NCBI RefSeq assembly: GCF_018336975.1
Contig: NZ_CP025572.1
Location: 515,154 to 579,153, forward strand
Length of the DNA: 64,000 nt
Direction of reading: 5' to 3'
Source: Marinomonas sp. CT5
GTDB taxonomy: Bacteria > Pseudomonadota > Gammaproteobacteria > Pseudomonadales > Marinomonadaceae
The notes under the pieces were generated by a model, which worked only from the letters and a program-made list of their open reading frames with translations, was not told the origin of the DNA and searched no databases. The first letter of the stretch is position 1. Each line of letters begins with the position of its first letter. Shown here piece after piece: positions 47,028-56,314 of the stretch. A program made the translations under genes and the position numbers.

Positions 47028-47252
47028 ATGGTGTTATCTGAGTTGTTAAAAGGCCATGTTGCTAATATTCATTCTGTGTCACACCCTCAAGAAGACATGC
47101 AACGCCAGCTTTTAGCATTAGGTTTTGACCCCGGAGAAACCGTGCAGCTGATGACGAAAGCACCATTTGGTCATTCTTTGCAAATAAAGGTCGGCTCTAC
47201 TTTGGTCGCCATTCATTCTGATGACGCAAGCTATATTCACCTCTGCGATTAG
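47028..47252 (+). CDS. feoA: Ferrous iron transport protein FeoA
   Basis: 74 aa from the ATG at 47028, with TTGGAG upstream. It is a small SH3-like protein: ISVSHPQEDMQRQLLALGFDPGETVQLMTKAPFGHSLQIKVGSTLVAIHSDDASYIHL-type sequence fits FeoA. It supports FeoB-dependent Fe2+ uptake in the cytoplasm. feoB starts 31 bp downstream. An in-frame open stretch from 46941 has no RBS. Confidence 0.9.
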   Translation: MVLSELLKGHVANIHSVSHPQEDMQRQLLALGFDPGETVQLMTKAPFGHSLQIKVGSTLVAIHSDDASYIHLCD

Positions 47253-47283
47253 TGTTTAGCTTCAATAAGAGATCACTACAAAC

Positions 47284-49366
47284 ATGACATTCCACATCAC
47301 TTTAGTCGGTAATCCAAATACAGGGAAAACGACTTTATTTAATAAGCTGGCAGGAACTCGGCAAAAAAGTAGGCAATTGGGCCGGCGTTACAGTGGATTG
47401 TAAGACTGGATTTTTCACGAGTTCGAATCAACGTGTCGACATGACAGACTTGCCGGGCATTTACAGTTTGAATAACCAGACTGGCGGCATGGATGAAGTA
47501 ATCGCGCGACGTTTTTTAACCGAGAATGATTACGATGTTATCGTTAATGTAGTGGATGCAACCAACTTAAAACGTAACCTCAAATTGACGCAAGAACTGG
47601 TCGCCTTGGGTCGACCTATGGTGATTGTGCTTACCATGACCGATTTGGCCCGCAAGCTGAATATCATGCCGAATCTAGAGATATTATCGAAGAATATCGG
47701 CGTGCCAGTCGTTGATGGTCATCAGTTGTCAGTAACTGATTTACAACGCCAACTATTAGTACATTTTCATGCTTTGCCAACGGATCGTGAATTGGCCCTG
47801 CAACGAAGCCTCAGAGATGAGTATTCCGATTCTTTAAGCGTTCCGAGTGTGGCAGTCTGGTTGTCTAACGTGACCAAAGGACGTGCGCAGGCGAAAAATT
47901 TTACTGACAGAATAGATCAAATCGTGCTGCATCCTTGGTTTGGTATTCCGATCTTTTTGTTTGCTATGTACGCCATGTTTGCGGTGGCTATTGGTGTTGG
48001 CACCTTATTTATCGATCCTATCGATATGTTTGCAGGATATTGGTTTGTGACCTTTCCAAGCTACTGGTTAACACAGTTAGGCATTCCTCAGTGGATCATT
48101 ATCATACTTGCCAATGGCTTAGGCGGTGGTATTCAGTTGGTGGCGAGTTTTATCCCTGTCATTGGCTTCCTCTATATATGTTTAAGTATCTTGGAAGACA
48201 GCGGATACATGGCACGAGCGGCATTTATTGTTGATCGTATTATGTCGTCGATTGGTTTGCCTGGTCAGGCGTTTATTCCTTTGTTATTAGGATTTGGCTG
48301 TAATGTGCCGTCCATTATGGCAACACGCAGTTTGACCAATGTTCGACAACGCATGCTGACCATGGCGATGGCGCCTTTTATGTCTTGTGGTGCGCGTTTG
48401 GCCGTTTACGTGATGTTTGTGTCGGTATTCTTCCGCGAGTACGGCGGGCTTCTGGTGTTCGGTTTATACCTGTTTGGCATCATCATGGCGGTTGGTACAG
48501 CGTGGATTTTCAGAAAGCAATTATTTCGTAATGTACGAGTAAGTGTTTTGATGGAAATGCCCCATTATCATCGTCCACGTTGGAGCAATGTCGGTTTGTC
48601 GAGTTGGCATAAAGTGCGCAGCTTTATTCTGCGCGCTGGCAAGACCATAGTGCTTGTTTCAGCGATTCTAACTATTTTGAATTCAGTGCCATCTTGGCGC
48701 GCCGCAGACGAAGGTGGTAAGCCTTCTACCTTGGCTGAAATCGGTCAAGTCATCACGCCAGTGTTTTCTCCGATTGGCATGGGTGACGATAATTGGCCCG
48801 CGGCCGTTGGTGTGTTTACTGGTATCTTAGCTAAAGAAGCCGTGGTTGGTACTATGGATGCCTTGTATTCCAATGCCGACAATGAGCCGAGCAATATTGA
48901 ATATGAATCCCCAATAAGTAATATCGTCGGCGCTGTGACCTTATTAGGCAGTAACCTTGCAGGCATTGTAACCACATTAACCGACCCGTTAGGTTTGACC
49001 AGTGTCAGCGAAGCCAAAGGCCAAGCCATGACGCCTGGACATCGTAACATGGTGTCTTTATTTGAAGGTTGGAAAGGCGCGTTTTCGTATCTGGTCTTTG
49101 TACTGCTTTATACACCTTGTGCCGCGACTATTGGCGCCTTGGTAAAAGAAGGTGGAATGCTTTGGTCTAGCGTGGTTGTAGCTTGGAGTACGACGGTGGC
49201 TTATGTTGCTGCGGTATTCAGCTTTCAGCTATTAACTTTTGGCGATCATCCGATTCGTTCGTTGATCACCATTGGCATTGCAGCCGTCTTTTTAATTCTC
49301 TTTATTATAGGATTGAAAATTTGGGTGAAACCGAGGATAGAAAGCAACATCATCGCTGTTGGATGA
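47284..49366 (+). pseudogene. feoB: Ferrous iron transporter FeoB, frameshifted near the N-terminus
   Basis: The ATG at 47284 opens with the G1 motif GNPNTGKTT and reads to RQKSRQ, then stops at about 47400. Removing one A from the A6 run 47363-47368 restores RQKVGNWAGVTVDCKTG (G2 region) and continues through DLPGIYSL (G3), the membrane Gate domains and the C-terminus at 49366, which gives 693 aa. FeoB is a GTPase-gated Fe2+ channel. The rest shows no damage, so this is either a sequencing error or a fresh inactivation. The frame from 47393 alone would lack the G1 motif. Confidence 0.85.
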
Positions 49367-49409
49367 TTTGAATACTGCCTAAGATAGAGCTTGAGAAAGA
49401 GCCCAGGTA

Positions 49410-50207
49410 TTAGTGATGCTGGGTGTAGACAACCGCGCAGCTTTTACCTGCTTGCTTGGCAAAGTACATGGCTGTGTCGGCGTCTTTAATAGCTTTATCA
49501 GTATCTAACTCTTCAAACCCCAAAATGCGAATACCAATACTTGCTCCAACATTAAGCAACCTATTTTCAAATGCAATGGGTTCTTTAATTTTGTCGCAAA
49601 GTTGGTTGGCTACCTGCATAGCGAAGTCTTGCGAGATTTCTTCATCGCTATTTAGGTTGGTTAATAGAACCATAAATTCATCACCTCCTAAACGTCCAAC
49701 ACTGTCCTCAGGGCGAATATGGTTATGTAAACGCTGCGCAATTTTGACGAGTACGGCATCACCAGCAGCATGACCTTCAATGTCGTTAATAACTTTAAAA
49801 CCATCTAGATCAATCAGAAGCACTGCACCAGATATGTCATGATTATTTGTCAACGCGACTAGCTTCTCTAAACAAATTGTTAGACCACGGCGATTGGCTA
49901 GTTGTGTAAGAGGGTCGGTATGCGCCAAGTAGTGAATTTGCATAATGGCTTGATCTCGCGCCTGAGTAAAAGGCCGAATTACCCACAAATAAATGCAAGG
50001 AGCAGAGAGCGTAGATAAAATAAAAATATCCAATGTGGCCAGCCAATAGATACCAACGTCTATGGTTAAAGAGCCTAATGCCAACATGATGATAAATTCC
50101 CACACCATGATGATTAGAGTAATGCGAAAGATAACCTGTGTAGTGCTAAGGGAGGATGGTGGATTGTAATCTGAAGACGGCTGATGGAGCATTGGTGAGG
50201 TTCGCAT
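49410..50207 (-). CDS. Diguanylate cyclase with two N-terminal membrane helices
   Basis: 265 aa. Two hydrophobic segments (about 25-48 and 52-78) precede a GGDEF domain with GGDEF at 174-178 and the inhibitory I-site RPED at 165-168, so it should be active and product-inhibited. There is no recognisable sensor domain. It converges with feoB and is not linked to other genes on its strand; the cupin gene is 104 bp upstream in the same direction. Confidence 0.9.
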   Translation of the reverse strand: MRTSPMLHQPSSDYNPPSSLSTTQVIFRITLIIMVWEFIIMLALGSLTIDVGIYWLATLDIFILSTLSAPCIYLWVIRPFTQARDQAIMQIHYLAHTDPLTQLANRRGLTICLEKLVALTNNHDISGAVLLIDLDGFKVINDIEGHAAGDAVLVKIAQRLHNHIRPEDSVGRLGGDEFMVLLTNLNSDEEISQDFAMQVANQLCDKIKEPIAFENRLLNVGASIGIRILGFEELDTDKAIKDADTAMYFAKQAGKSCAVVYTQHH

Positions 50208-50311
50208 TATTGTTTACCTCACAATAATTGTATCTGTTGTCTAGATCTGTGGTGCTTCTGTAATAAAATGTGAAGATAAACAAGAGGGTTATATATTTAT
50301 CTAGTTCCGCT

Positions 50312-50623
50312 TTAAATAGAGCCTTCTTTTTCGATCACCAAAATACGCGCTTCACCAATTGGGTGCGCCACATGTTCTGTGCCAATTGCAGCATAAAAAA
50401 TATCACCTATCGTCATCCGCTGAATATGCTCTTTGCCATCGACTCGATAATGCATATTTACCTCGCCGTCTAACACTACAAACACTTCTTCACCATCATT
50501 GATATGCCATTTATACGGCTGATCTGTCCAGTGCAAACGCGTCGTCACGCCATTCATATTGGCAATGTCCAACGCGCCCCAAGCGCGATCGGCAGTGAAG
50601 TCTTTGGCTTTGATGAATGTCAT
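50312..50623 (-). CDS. Cupin domain protein
   Basis: 103 aa, single small beta-barrel. WHINDGEEVFVVLDGEVNMHYRV carries cupin motif 1 (H..E...) and IFYAAIGTEHVAHPIGEARILVIE motif 2 with a metal His. Such proteins range from isomerases to dioxygenases or small-molecule sensors, so the function is unknown. Its start has GGCCTACTC upstream with no strong RBS. Confidence 0.8.
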   Translation of the reverse strand: MTFIKAKDFTADRAWGALDIANMNGVTTRLHWTDQPYKWHINDGEEVFVVLDGEVNMHYRVDGKEHIQRMTIGDIFYAAIGTEHVAHPIGEARILVIEKEGSI

Positions 50624-50859
50624 GAGTAGGCCTTTTGGACGTTGATAAATGGTTTGATAAGTAAAAAGTACAAGTTACTTAATCGTTAGACAATCGAGAA
50701 AGCGATAAAACATCACTTTGACGGTGAAAGCGACGTTTTATCGGGGTGAGAGGGAATATGTTGTTTTTATATGGCTAAAAAGGTCGGTATGAATTGCCTG
50801 AAAGTGTCATTAGGCGCTACTCTTGTACCACTTTTATTTACTCACAAGGATGTTTCAGA

Positions 50860-53142
50860 GTGCTCATCTCTCTCATTCGTTTTGTCTTTATCAGCTTTCT
50901 ATTTTCCACCACAGCTGCATTCTCGGCAGATGATGCGCTTAGCTCCAAAGAGCCAAGTGCTTCAAACATGGCACCGCCCATATCGAACTCCCAACTTCCT
51001 GAGTGGTTTTACCGGGAACTAATATCTATTCAAGATAAAGTCAACGTGCTCGATGAAACTGGTGCATTGAAAGGACAAATCCAAGAACTGAAAGAACGGA
51101 TTGGAAAAGTAGAGGTGCGCCTTGAAGAATCTCAATTGCGAGTTGATGGAAAGCTAAATGAGCAGAGTGGGCGTATTGGTGATTTAAAAGACTCCTATGA
51201 TAGTTCTTTATCTCAAGTGTCATGGACAACAACTTGGTTTGGAATCGTTGCTGGGGGATTGGGTATTGTGATCGCTATTGTTGCATATGCTTTTAGCTGG
51301 AATGCAAGATTAGCAGCTATAGCAACTGCTAAGTTAGAAGCTGAGAATGCATTTGATGGATGGGTACAGAGAAAAGAAAATGAGTTAACAGAAAAGTTTG
51401 ATATCAAACTGAATGAGCAGAGTAAGCAGTTGAAAGAGCAGAAGGAGTATCATGAAAAAGAGTTAGAAAAAATGCGTGATGACATGGAAGAACAAGCTGC
51501 TGATAACGATATAAATGAAGCTTACTCTCTAGCAAATAATAAACGTATTGATGATGCTCTTCGTCGAATTAATGGCGTCATACGCGGTTCCCAAAAGAGT
51601 AATTCGCTAAAACATCAAAGAATGAATGCTAAGGCTTTGTTCTTCAAAGGACTGATTTTTGATGCAGGTAGTCTACCAGACAGAGAAATTAAAACCTATG
51701 AGGATTTAGTAACTTTGTATGAAGAATCGAATGATTTCGATACTCAAATGTATGTTGCTAGAGCTTATAAAAACAAAGCCATTACTTTATACCAATTGAA
51801 TCGTTCAGAAGAAGAGATTGCGGTGTATGACGCCTTGTTAGAGCGATTCAAAGACAGCGACGAATTGGCGCTACAGGAACAGGTAGCGAAAGCACTGGTA
51901 AACAAAGGCGCTACGTTAGGTCAATTGAATCGTTCAGAAGAAGCGATTACGGTGTATGACGCGTTGCTGGGACGATTCAAAGACAGCGACGAATTGGCGC
52001 TACAGGAACAGGTAGCGAAAGCACTGGTAAACAAAGGCGCTACGTTAGGTCAATTGAATCGTTCAGAAGAAGCGATTACGGTGTATGACGCGTTGCTGGG
52101 ACGATTCAAAGACAGCGACGAATTGGCGCTACAGGAACAGGTAGCGAAAGCACTGGTAAATAAAGCTATTAGATTAGGCCAATTGAATCGTTCAGAAGAA
52201 GCGATTGCGGTGTATGACGCCTTGTTAGAGCGATTCAAAGACAGCGACGAATTGGCGCTACAGGAACAGGTAGCGAAAGCACTGGTAAACAAAGGCGCTA
52301 CGTTAGGTCAATTGAATCGTTCAGAAGAAGCGATTACGGTGTATGACGCGTTGCTGGGACGATTCAAAGACAGCGACGAACTGGCACTACAGGAGCAGGT
52401 AGCGATAGCATTGGTAAACAAAGGGGATAGGTTAGGCCAATTGAATCGTTTAGAAGAAGAGATTGTGGTGTATGACGCCTTGCTGGAACGATTCAAAGAC
52501 AGCGACGAGCTGGCGCTACAGGAACCGATAGCGACAGCACTGGTAAACAAAGGGATTGCGTTAGGCCAATTGAATCGTTCAGAAGAAGAGATTGTGGTGT
52601 ATGACGCCTTGCTAGAGCGATTCAAAGACAGTGACGAACTGGCGCTACAGGAATCGATAGCGAAAGCACTGTTTTATAAAGCAGTTGCGTTAGGTAAATT
52701 GAATCGTTCAGAAGAAGCGATTACGGTGTATGACGCGTTGCAGGAACGATTCAAAGATAATGAAGAAGCCGTTATACAAAGACAAGTAGTGACTGCTTTA
52801 TGTAATAAAGCAGAGTTGGTAATTGCAGGAAATAGCAAAGAGGAAGCGAAAAAGGCGATATATGATGCGATTACCTTTATGAAAGATGGTTATAAAGAGC
52901 AAAGAGCTGTAATGGAAATGCTGAGCTTTATTATCGAGGATTCGACGACAGATGAGGTGCTAGGACATATTTATGCTATTTCAGATGAAGAGATTGATCA
53001 GAGCTTCGACCCTATTCGCTCAGTCATTGAAAGCCTAGAATCACCTCGGAAAGAACAAGTCGAAGCCTTTGCTCGCTATTTCGAAGACCATCACAACAAG
53101 GTTAAGTTAAAAGAAGAGTTAGATCAGATCTCTAAACTCTAG
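50860..53142 (+). CDS. Large TPR-repeat protein with signal sequence and membrane helix
   Basis: 760 aa from the GTG at 50860, which follows AAGGA by 9 bases and begins a good signal peptide (LISLIRFVFISFLFSTTAAFSA); an upstream TTG adds 22 residues without an RBS. A coiled-coil region (about 60-110) and a membrane helix (TTWFGIVAGGLGIVIAIVAYAFSW) are followed by an about 70-residue cytosolic coiled coil. Then come eight TPR-like units of 43 residues (about 312-655) with near-identical sequence. The C-terminal 100 residues are not recognised. Probably a protein-interaction scaffold; partners unknown. Confidence 0.75.
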   Translation: MLISLIRFVFISFLFSTTAAFSADDALSSKEPSASNMAPPISNSQLPEWFYRELISIQDKVNVLDETGALKGQIQELKERIGKVEVRLEESQLRVDGKLNEQSGRIGDLKDSYDSSLSQVSWTTTWFGIVAGGLGIVIAIVAYAFSWNARLAAIATAKLEAENAFDGWVQRKENELTEKFDIKLNEQSKQLKEQKEYHEKELEKMRDDMEEQAADNDINEAYSLANNKRIDDALRRINGVIRGSQKSNSLKHQRMNAKALFFKGLIFDAGSLPDREIKTYEDLVTLYEESNDFDTQMYVARAYKNKAITLYQLNRSEEEIAVYDALLERFKDSDELALQEQVAKALVNKGATLGQLNRSEEAITVYDALLGRFKDSDELALQEQVAKALVNKGATLGQLNRSEEAITVYDALLGRFKDSDELALQEQVAKALVNKAIRLGQLNRSEEAIAVYDALLERFKDSDELALQEQVAKALVNKGATLGQLNRSEEAITVYDALLGRFKDSDELALQEQVAIALVNKGDRLGQLNRLEEEIVVYDALLERFKDSDELALQEPIATALVNKGIALGQLNRSEEEIVVYDALLERFKDSDELALQESIAKALFYKAVALGKLNRSEEAITVYDALQERFKDNEEAVIQRQVVTALCNKAELVIAGNSKEEAKKAIYDAITFMKDGYKEQRAVMEMLSFIIEDSTTDEVLGHIYAISDEEIDQSFDPIRSVIESLESPRKEQVEAFARYFEDHHNKVKLKEELDQISKL
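51793..52824 (+). repeat. Eight tandem 129-bp repeats inside the TPR gene
   Basis: Unit starts are 51793, 51922, 52051, 52180, 52309, 52438, 52567 and 52696, exactly 129 bp apart. Units 1 and 4 share distinctive bases, as do 2 and 5, so a 387-bp (three-unit) block seems to have duplicated. Units 2 and 3 are identical for about 105 bases. The last unit is degenerate. The repeat identity at silent sites points to recent expansion or gene conversion. Confidence 0.93.
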
Positions 53143-53152
53143 TCGATTAGGG

Positions 53153-53440
53153 CTATAAATCATTTTCGGTGAGTATCTGTCGGCAGTTACGCACCGTTAA
53201 TATTCGGATTTCGGTGCTGATCATGTAGATGATTCGATAGTTACCAAAAATGAGTTCACGGAGATTTGCTTTTTGTAGCTCTGGGACAAGTCGTCCCATT
53301 TCAGGTTGGTGGCTGAGTAGGTCTGTTTTATCGAATAAATCGTTTACCCATTTCTCAGCGGCATTAGGATTATCTAGAGCGATAAAATCGGCAGCATGCC
53401 CAAGCTTTTCCATAGAGAGAGGTGACCAACTTACTTTCAT
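53153..53440 (-). CDS. RelE/ParE-family toxin
   Basis: 95 aa. The sequence KVSWSPLSMEKLGHAADFIALDNPNAAEKWVNDLFDKTDLLSHQPEMGRLVPELQKANLRELIFGNYRIIYMIS is of the ParE/RelE superfamily, with the conserved RELIFGNYRIIY core. Members act on gyrase (ParE) or mRNA (RelE). Overlap of 4 bp with the upstream antitoxin gene is typical of a type II module. Confidence 0.9.
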   Translation of the reverse strand: MKVSWSPLSMEKLGHAADFIALDNPNAAEKWVNDLFDKTDLLSHQPEMGRLVPELQKANLRELIFGNYRIIYMISTEIRILTVRNCRQILTENDL

Positions 53441-53718
53441 TTTTTCAAGCGTCCTAAGATTTGCTTTCTTGCTTCCTGATTCGAAATGCCTAATCCTTCG
53501 GCAAATTGTGATTCAGCGGTGCGTATTTCTTCGAGTAATTCTATTTTTTCTTGCATGGCTTCGTATTCAGCCACATCGAGCATGACAGCGACACCTTTGC
53601 CATGTTGTGTGATGAGCAAAGGGCGACGAGTTTCGTTAATTTGTTTAATAAATGAAGTCACACCAGAACGAAATTCTGATAATGGTTGTATGTCTTGATC
53701 TAAATTTATGCGGCTCAT
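53437..53718 (-). CDS. Phd/YefM-family antitoxin
   Basis: 93 aa. LSEFRSGVTSFIKQINETRRPLLITQHGKGVAVMLDVAEYEAM is the standard Phd/YefM DNA-binding N-terminal part; the C-terminal half (EKIELLEEIRTAESQFAEGL) is the toxin-binding helix. It precedes the ParE-type toxin gene and overlaps it. The short inverted repeat at 53731-53750 is the likely autoregulatory site. Confidence 0.92.
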   Translation of the reverse strand: MSRINLDQDIQPLSEFRSGVTSFIKQINETRRPLLITQHGKGVAVMLDVAEYEAMQEKIELLEEIRTAESQFAEGLGISNQEARKQILGRLKK

Positions 53719-53730
53719 GTGAAGTTACCA

Positions 53731-53750
53731 TTGTACGTTTATTTGTACAA
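53731..53750. promoter_or_regulatory. Inverted repeat upstream of the phd/parE module
   Basis: TTGTAC (53731-53736) and GTACAA (53745-53750) are separated by 8 bases. It is 13 bp before the antitoxin start, where a Phd-type antitoxin would bind to repress its own operon. Confidence 0.5.
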
Positions 53751-53845
53751 AATATAGTGCAATATTTGTATATTAACAAGTTGAAGTATTTTTTGACGCG
53801 CCTAAACAATACTGTATTTCTATCTTGCTTATCTCCCTTAAAATC

Positions 53846-53863
53846 TATAATGTACTAGTACAT
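53846..53863 (+). promoter_or_regulatory. -10 element overlapped by a compact Trp operator
   Basis: TATAAT at 53846-53851 is a perfect -10. The perfect palindrome ATGTACTAGTACAT (53850-53863) overlaps it and contains the CTAG core of TrpR operators (TGTACTAG...CTAGTACA in E. coli). Upstream TTGCTT at 53825 is a weak -35 with 15-bp spacing. TrpR binding here would block initiation of the trpR-trpE-trpG operon. Confidence 0.65.
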
Positions 53864-53895
53864 GAATACAAACCTTCTTGTGAGAGTTGAATCCT

Positions 53896-54126
53896 ATGAA
53901 GGACTTGATCCAGTTTTTAACTGAAGTAGACGATGAATCTGTGTTAGAGAAGCGTTTAAAAGTGCTGCTGACACCGAATGAAATTAGTGAAATGGTAAGT
54001 CGTTTGAAGATTATTGCCTTGTTAGACGAAGGCGTGCCGCAGCGAGATATTGCCAAACAATTGGGTGTGGGTATTGCCACTGTGACCCGTGGTTCCCGTG
54101 CATTGAAGGAATTAAAAGAGATATGA
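53896..54126 (+). CDS. trpR: Trp operon repressor TrpR
   Basis: 76 aa from the ATG at 53896; the TTG three codons upstream is unlikely. LTPNEISEMVSRLKIIALLDEGVPQRDIAKQLGVGIATVTRGSRALKE contains the helix-turn-helix of the TrpR family, with the corepressor-sensitive RLKI...DEG region. It is shorter than the 108 aa of E. coli TrpR, lacking its N-terminal arm. The gene is first of an operon with trpE and trpG and has a trp-like operator in front. Confidence 0.88.
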   Translation: MKDLIQFLTEVDDESVLEKRLKVLLTPNEISEMVSRLKIIALLDEGVPQRDIAKQLGVGIATVTRGSRALKELKEI

Positions 54127-55538
54127 GTTCATATAATAAAAAGCCGCAGCGCATCACGCTACCGCGTAAACCTAAGTATGTCACTATCAGTTCCGATTGC
54201 GATTTTTTTGATTTGTTTAAAAAGGTCGAGAAGCGTTTTGACAACTGTTTTATGTTGGAATCCCTTGGTGAAGAAAGTTACATATCCCGCCATTCGATTA
54301 TTGGTTTTGACCCTGAAAAATTAATCTGGGCCGAAGGTAAGCAGTTGTTTATTCAAGAACGTGATGGCAGCACGGAGTCTTTCGAATCCGATAATCCGTA
54401 TTATTTGCTGCGCGATATCGTGCCGCAGAATATTTTGTCGCGCGGTTATGCTGGTGGTTTAACGGGTTATATCGGTTATGACAGCATGAACTATTTTGAG
54501 CCGACGTTGGATCTACAATCTAGCGATATGTTTGATGCGTTCCGTTTTGGTTTGTACAAAGATGGTCTGATTCTAGACAAGATGACAGGCGAAGTTTTCT
54601 ACTTCTACTATGATGACGATTCTACTGGGAATCGTGTTGAATTAGTGAATAGCATGATGGCTGAGCCGACGCCTGAAAATGGCCCTTTTGTGGTGACACC
54701 TGCGGGCGAGTCCATGAGCAAAACCGATCACGCGGATGCCGTTGCCAAGGTGAAGCAAGACATCATCGAAGGGAAGGTCTTCCAGTGCGAAGTGGGCTTT
54801 AAAAAGTGGTTTGATATGGAAGGCGACACCATTAATTTGTATGAGCAATTGCGCGAAGTGAACCCATCGCCGCAAATGTATTACGTTAAATTTGTTGAGC
54901 AAAAAGTCATTGGCGCGAGTCCTGAATCCTTGTTCCGCGTGCGCCAAGGGGAAATGGAAACCTTCCCGTTAGCGGGTACAGCGAAGCGTGGCAAAGACGC
55001 TGCTGAAGATACGGCCTTTGCCCGTGCTTTGTTGAACGATCCAAAAGAAATCGCCGAGCACAATATGATTGTCGATCTGCATCGTAACGATATTGGCCGC
55101 GTGGCGCGCTTTGGTACAGTGAAAGTGCGTAGTTTGATGGACATTAAACGCTTCAGCCACGTTCAGCACATTTCTAGTGAGATTGTTGGCATTATGGCGG
55201 AAGATCACGACATGTTCTCAGCGTTAGCTAGCAACTTCCCTGCAGGAACTTTGACGGGTGCACCGAAGATCGAAGCGATGAAGATCATCGACGATTTAGA
55301 AAACGATGGTCGTGGTCCTTACGGCGGTGCGGTTGGACAGTTCTCTTTCAATGGCGATTGTATGTTTGCTATTCCGATTCGTACTGTGTTTGCCAAGGGC
55401 AACAAAGCCTATGTGCAAACCTGTGGCGGCAATGTGTATGACTCCAATGCCGAAGACGAATACGAAGAAATCCAACGTAAATTTGCTGGCACCAAACGCG
55501 TGTTAGACAGCTTCGCACCAAAAGCGAATCAGGAGTAA
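54123..55538 (+). CDS. trpE: Anthranilate synthase component I
   Basis: 471 aa. It converts chorismate and ammonia to anthranilate, the first step to tryptophan. The N-terminal feedback site has FMLESLGEESYISRHSIIG (the LES element). Catalytic-domain motifs are IGASPESLFRV, PLAGTAKRGKDAAEDTAFARALLNDPKEIAEHNMIVDLHRNDIGRV, FPAGTLTGAPKIEAMKIIDDLE and GGAVGQFSFNGDC. It overlaps trpR by 4 bp. Similarity to PabB-type enzymes exists, but the LES element and the trpR/trpG context support TrpE. Confidence 0.9.
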   Translation: MSSYNKKPQRITLPRKPKYVTISSDCDFFDLFKKVEKRFDNCFMLESLGEESYISRHSIIGFDPEKLIWAEGKQLFIQERDGSTESFESDNPYYLLRDIVPQNILSRGYAGGLTGYIGYDSMNYFEPTLDLQSSDMFDAFRFGLYKDGLILDKMTGEVFYFYYDDDSTGNRVELVNSMMAEPTPENGPFVVTPAGESMSKTDHADAVAKVKQDIIEGKVFQCEVGFKKWFDMEGDTINLYEQLREVNPSPQMYYVKFVEQKVIGASPESLFRVRQGEMETFPLAGTAKRGKDAAEDTAFARALLNDPKEIAEHNMIVDLHRNDIGRVARFGTVKVRSLMDIKRFSHVQHISSEIVGIMAEDHDMFSALASNFPAGTLTGAPKIEAMKIIDDLENDGRGPYGGAVGQFSFNGDCMFAIPIRTVFAKGNKAYVQTCGGNVYDSNAEDEYEEIQRKFAGTKRVLDSFAPKANQE

Positions 55539-55545
55539 GGGAAGC

Positions 55546-56208
55546 ATGAAAGTTTATATTATCGACAATTACGACTCCTTCACTTACAACCTGTATCAGT
55601 TTATTGGTGAAGTGTTAGAAACTGAGAAAAGCCGTGGCGAGATCGACGCCTTTGACGTAATCGTAAAACGTAACGACGAAGTAACATTAGACGACATTCG
55701 TGCCGCTGCGCCAGATCGCATCATCATTTCTCCAGGACCTGGCTCCCCAGACGACAAGGCGTACTTCGGTGTGTGTGCCGACGTCATTCTAGAGTTCGGT
55801 AAAACCATTCCATTAATGGGCGTGTGCTTGGGAATGCAGGGGATTTGTCATGTATTTGGCGGCAAAGTCGTGAAAGCGCCCTTGCCAATGCATGGTAAAA
55901 CCAGCCCGATTACTCACAACGGCGAAGGTATTTTTCATGACATTCCAGACCAACTGGAAGTCATGCGTTATCACTCACTTATCGCCGAGGCAGAAAGCTT
56001 CCCTGATGTGTTGGAAGTTACCGCTTCTGTTGGTGAGTTAAAAGAAGCGGACTTCAAAGACATTGCCACGATTCACAAAGGAGGCGAGTTCGAGCTGATG
56101 GGCGTTCGACATAAAGAATATCCAATCCAAGGCATCCAGTTTCACCCAGAATCCTTCGCTACCGAAGGCGGAAAAGACCTGATCAAAAACTTCTTGTTTC
56201 AAGTTTGA
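55546..56208 (+). CDS. trpG: Anthranilate synthase component II (glutamine amidotransferase)
   Basis: 220 aa. It releases ammonia from glutamine for TrpE. The class I triad is present: C94 in MGVCLGMQG, with H200 and E202 in QFHPESFATEGG. The oxyanion motif SPGPGSPDD is at 62-70. It lies 7 bp behind trpE with an AAGGGAAGC stretch before the ATG, and is followed by a terminator. The other trp genes (trpD, C, F, B, A) are not in the window. Confidence 0.93.
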   Translation: MKVYIIDNYDSFTYNLYQFIGEVLETEKSRGEIDAFDVIVKRNDEVTLDDIRAAAPDRIIISPGPGSPDDKAYFGVCADVILEFGKTIPLMGVCLGMQGICHVFGGKVVKAPLPMHGKTSPITHNGEGIFHDIPDQLEVMRYHSLIAEAESFPDVLEVTASVGELKEADFKDIATIHKGGEFELMGVRHKEYPIQGIQFHPESFATEGGKDLIKNFLFQV

Positions 56209-56240
56209 TTAATTAGAAGTTTAGTACCTTTGAAATAGTA

Positions 56241-56274
56241 AAAAGCAGCGCCCAGCAATGGTCGCTGCTTTTTT
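56241..56274 (+). terminator. Terminator of trpR-trpE-trpG
   Basis: AAAGCAGCG pairs with CGCTGCTTT around a 12-base centre, then TTTT. A very similar hairpin occurs at 57186 after the next module. Confidence 0.85.
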
Positions 56275-56314
56275 GTGTCTATAATATGCACTTGTCTCTT
56301 TTAGGAGACTGTCC

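Noticed and set aside
47363..47368. Programmed ribosomal frameshifting in feoB at the A6 run
   Set aside because: A +1 shift would be needed, there is no typical +1 context (slow codon, stop) in place, and six As are short for efficient transcriptional slippage.
47393..49366. A shorter FeoB starting with TTG at 47393
   Set aside because: It would begin inside the GTPase domain after G1, whose coding sequence is intact just upstream in another frame; a one-base frameshift is the simpler reading.
52050..52625. Minus-strand open frames inside the TPR gene
   Set aside because: They are repeats of the same shadow frame, with serine/asparagine-rich sequence and no start signals; the plus strand is clearly coding.
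51793..52824. CRISPR-like or satellite repeats
   Set aside because: The repeats are 129 bp, in frame, unspaced and coding for TPR-like helices.
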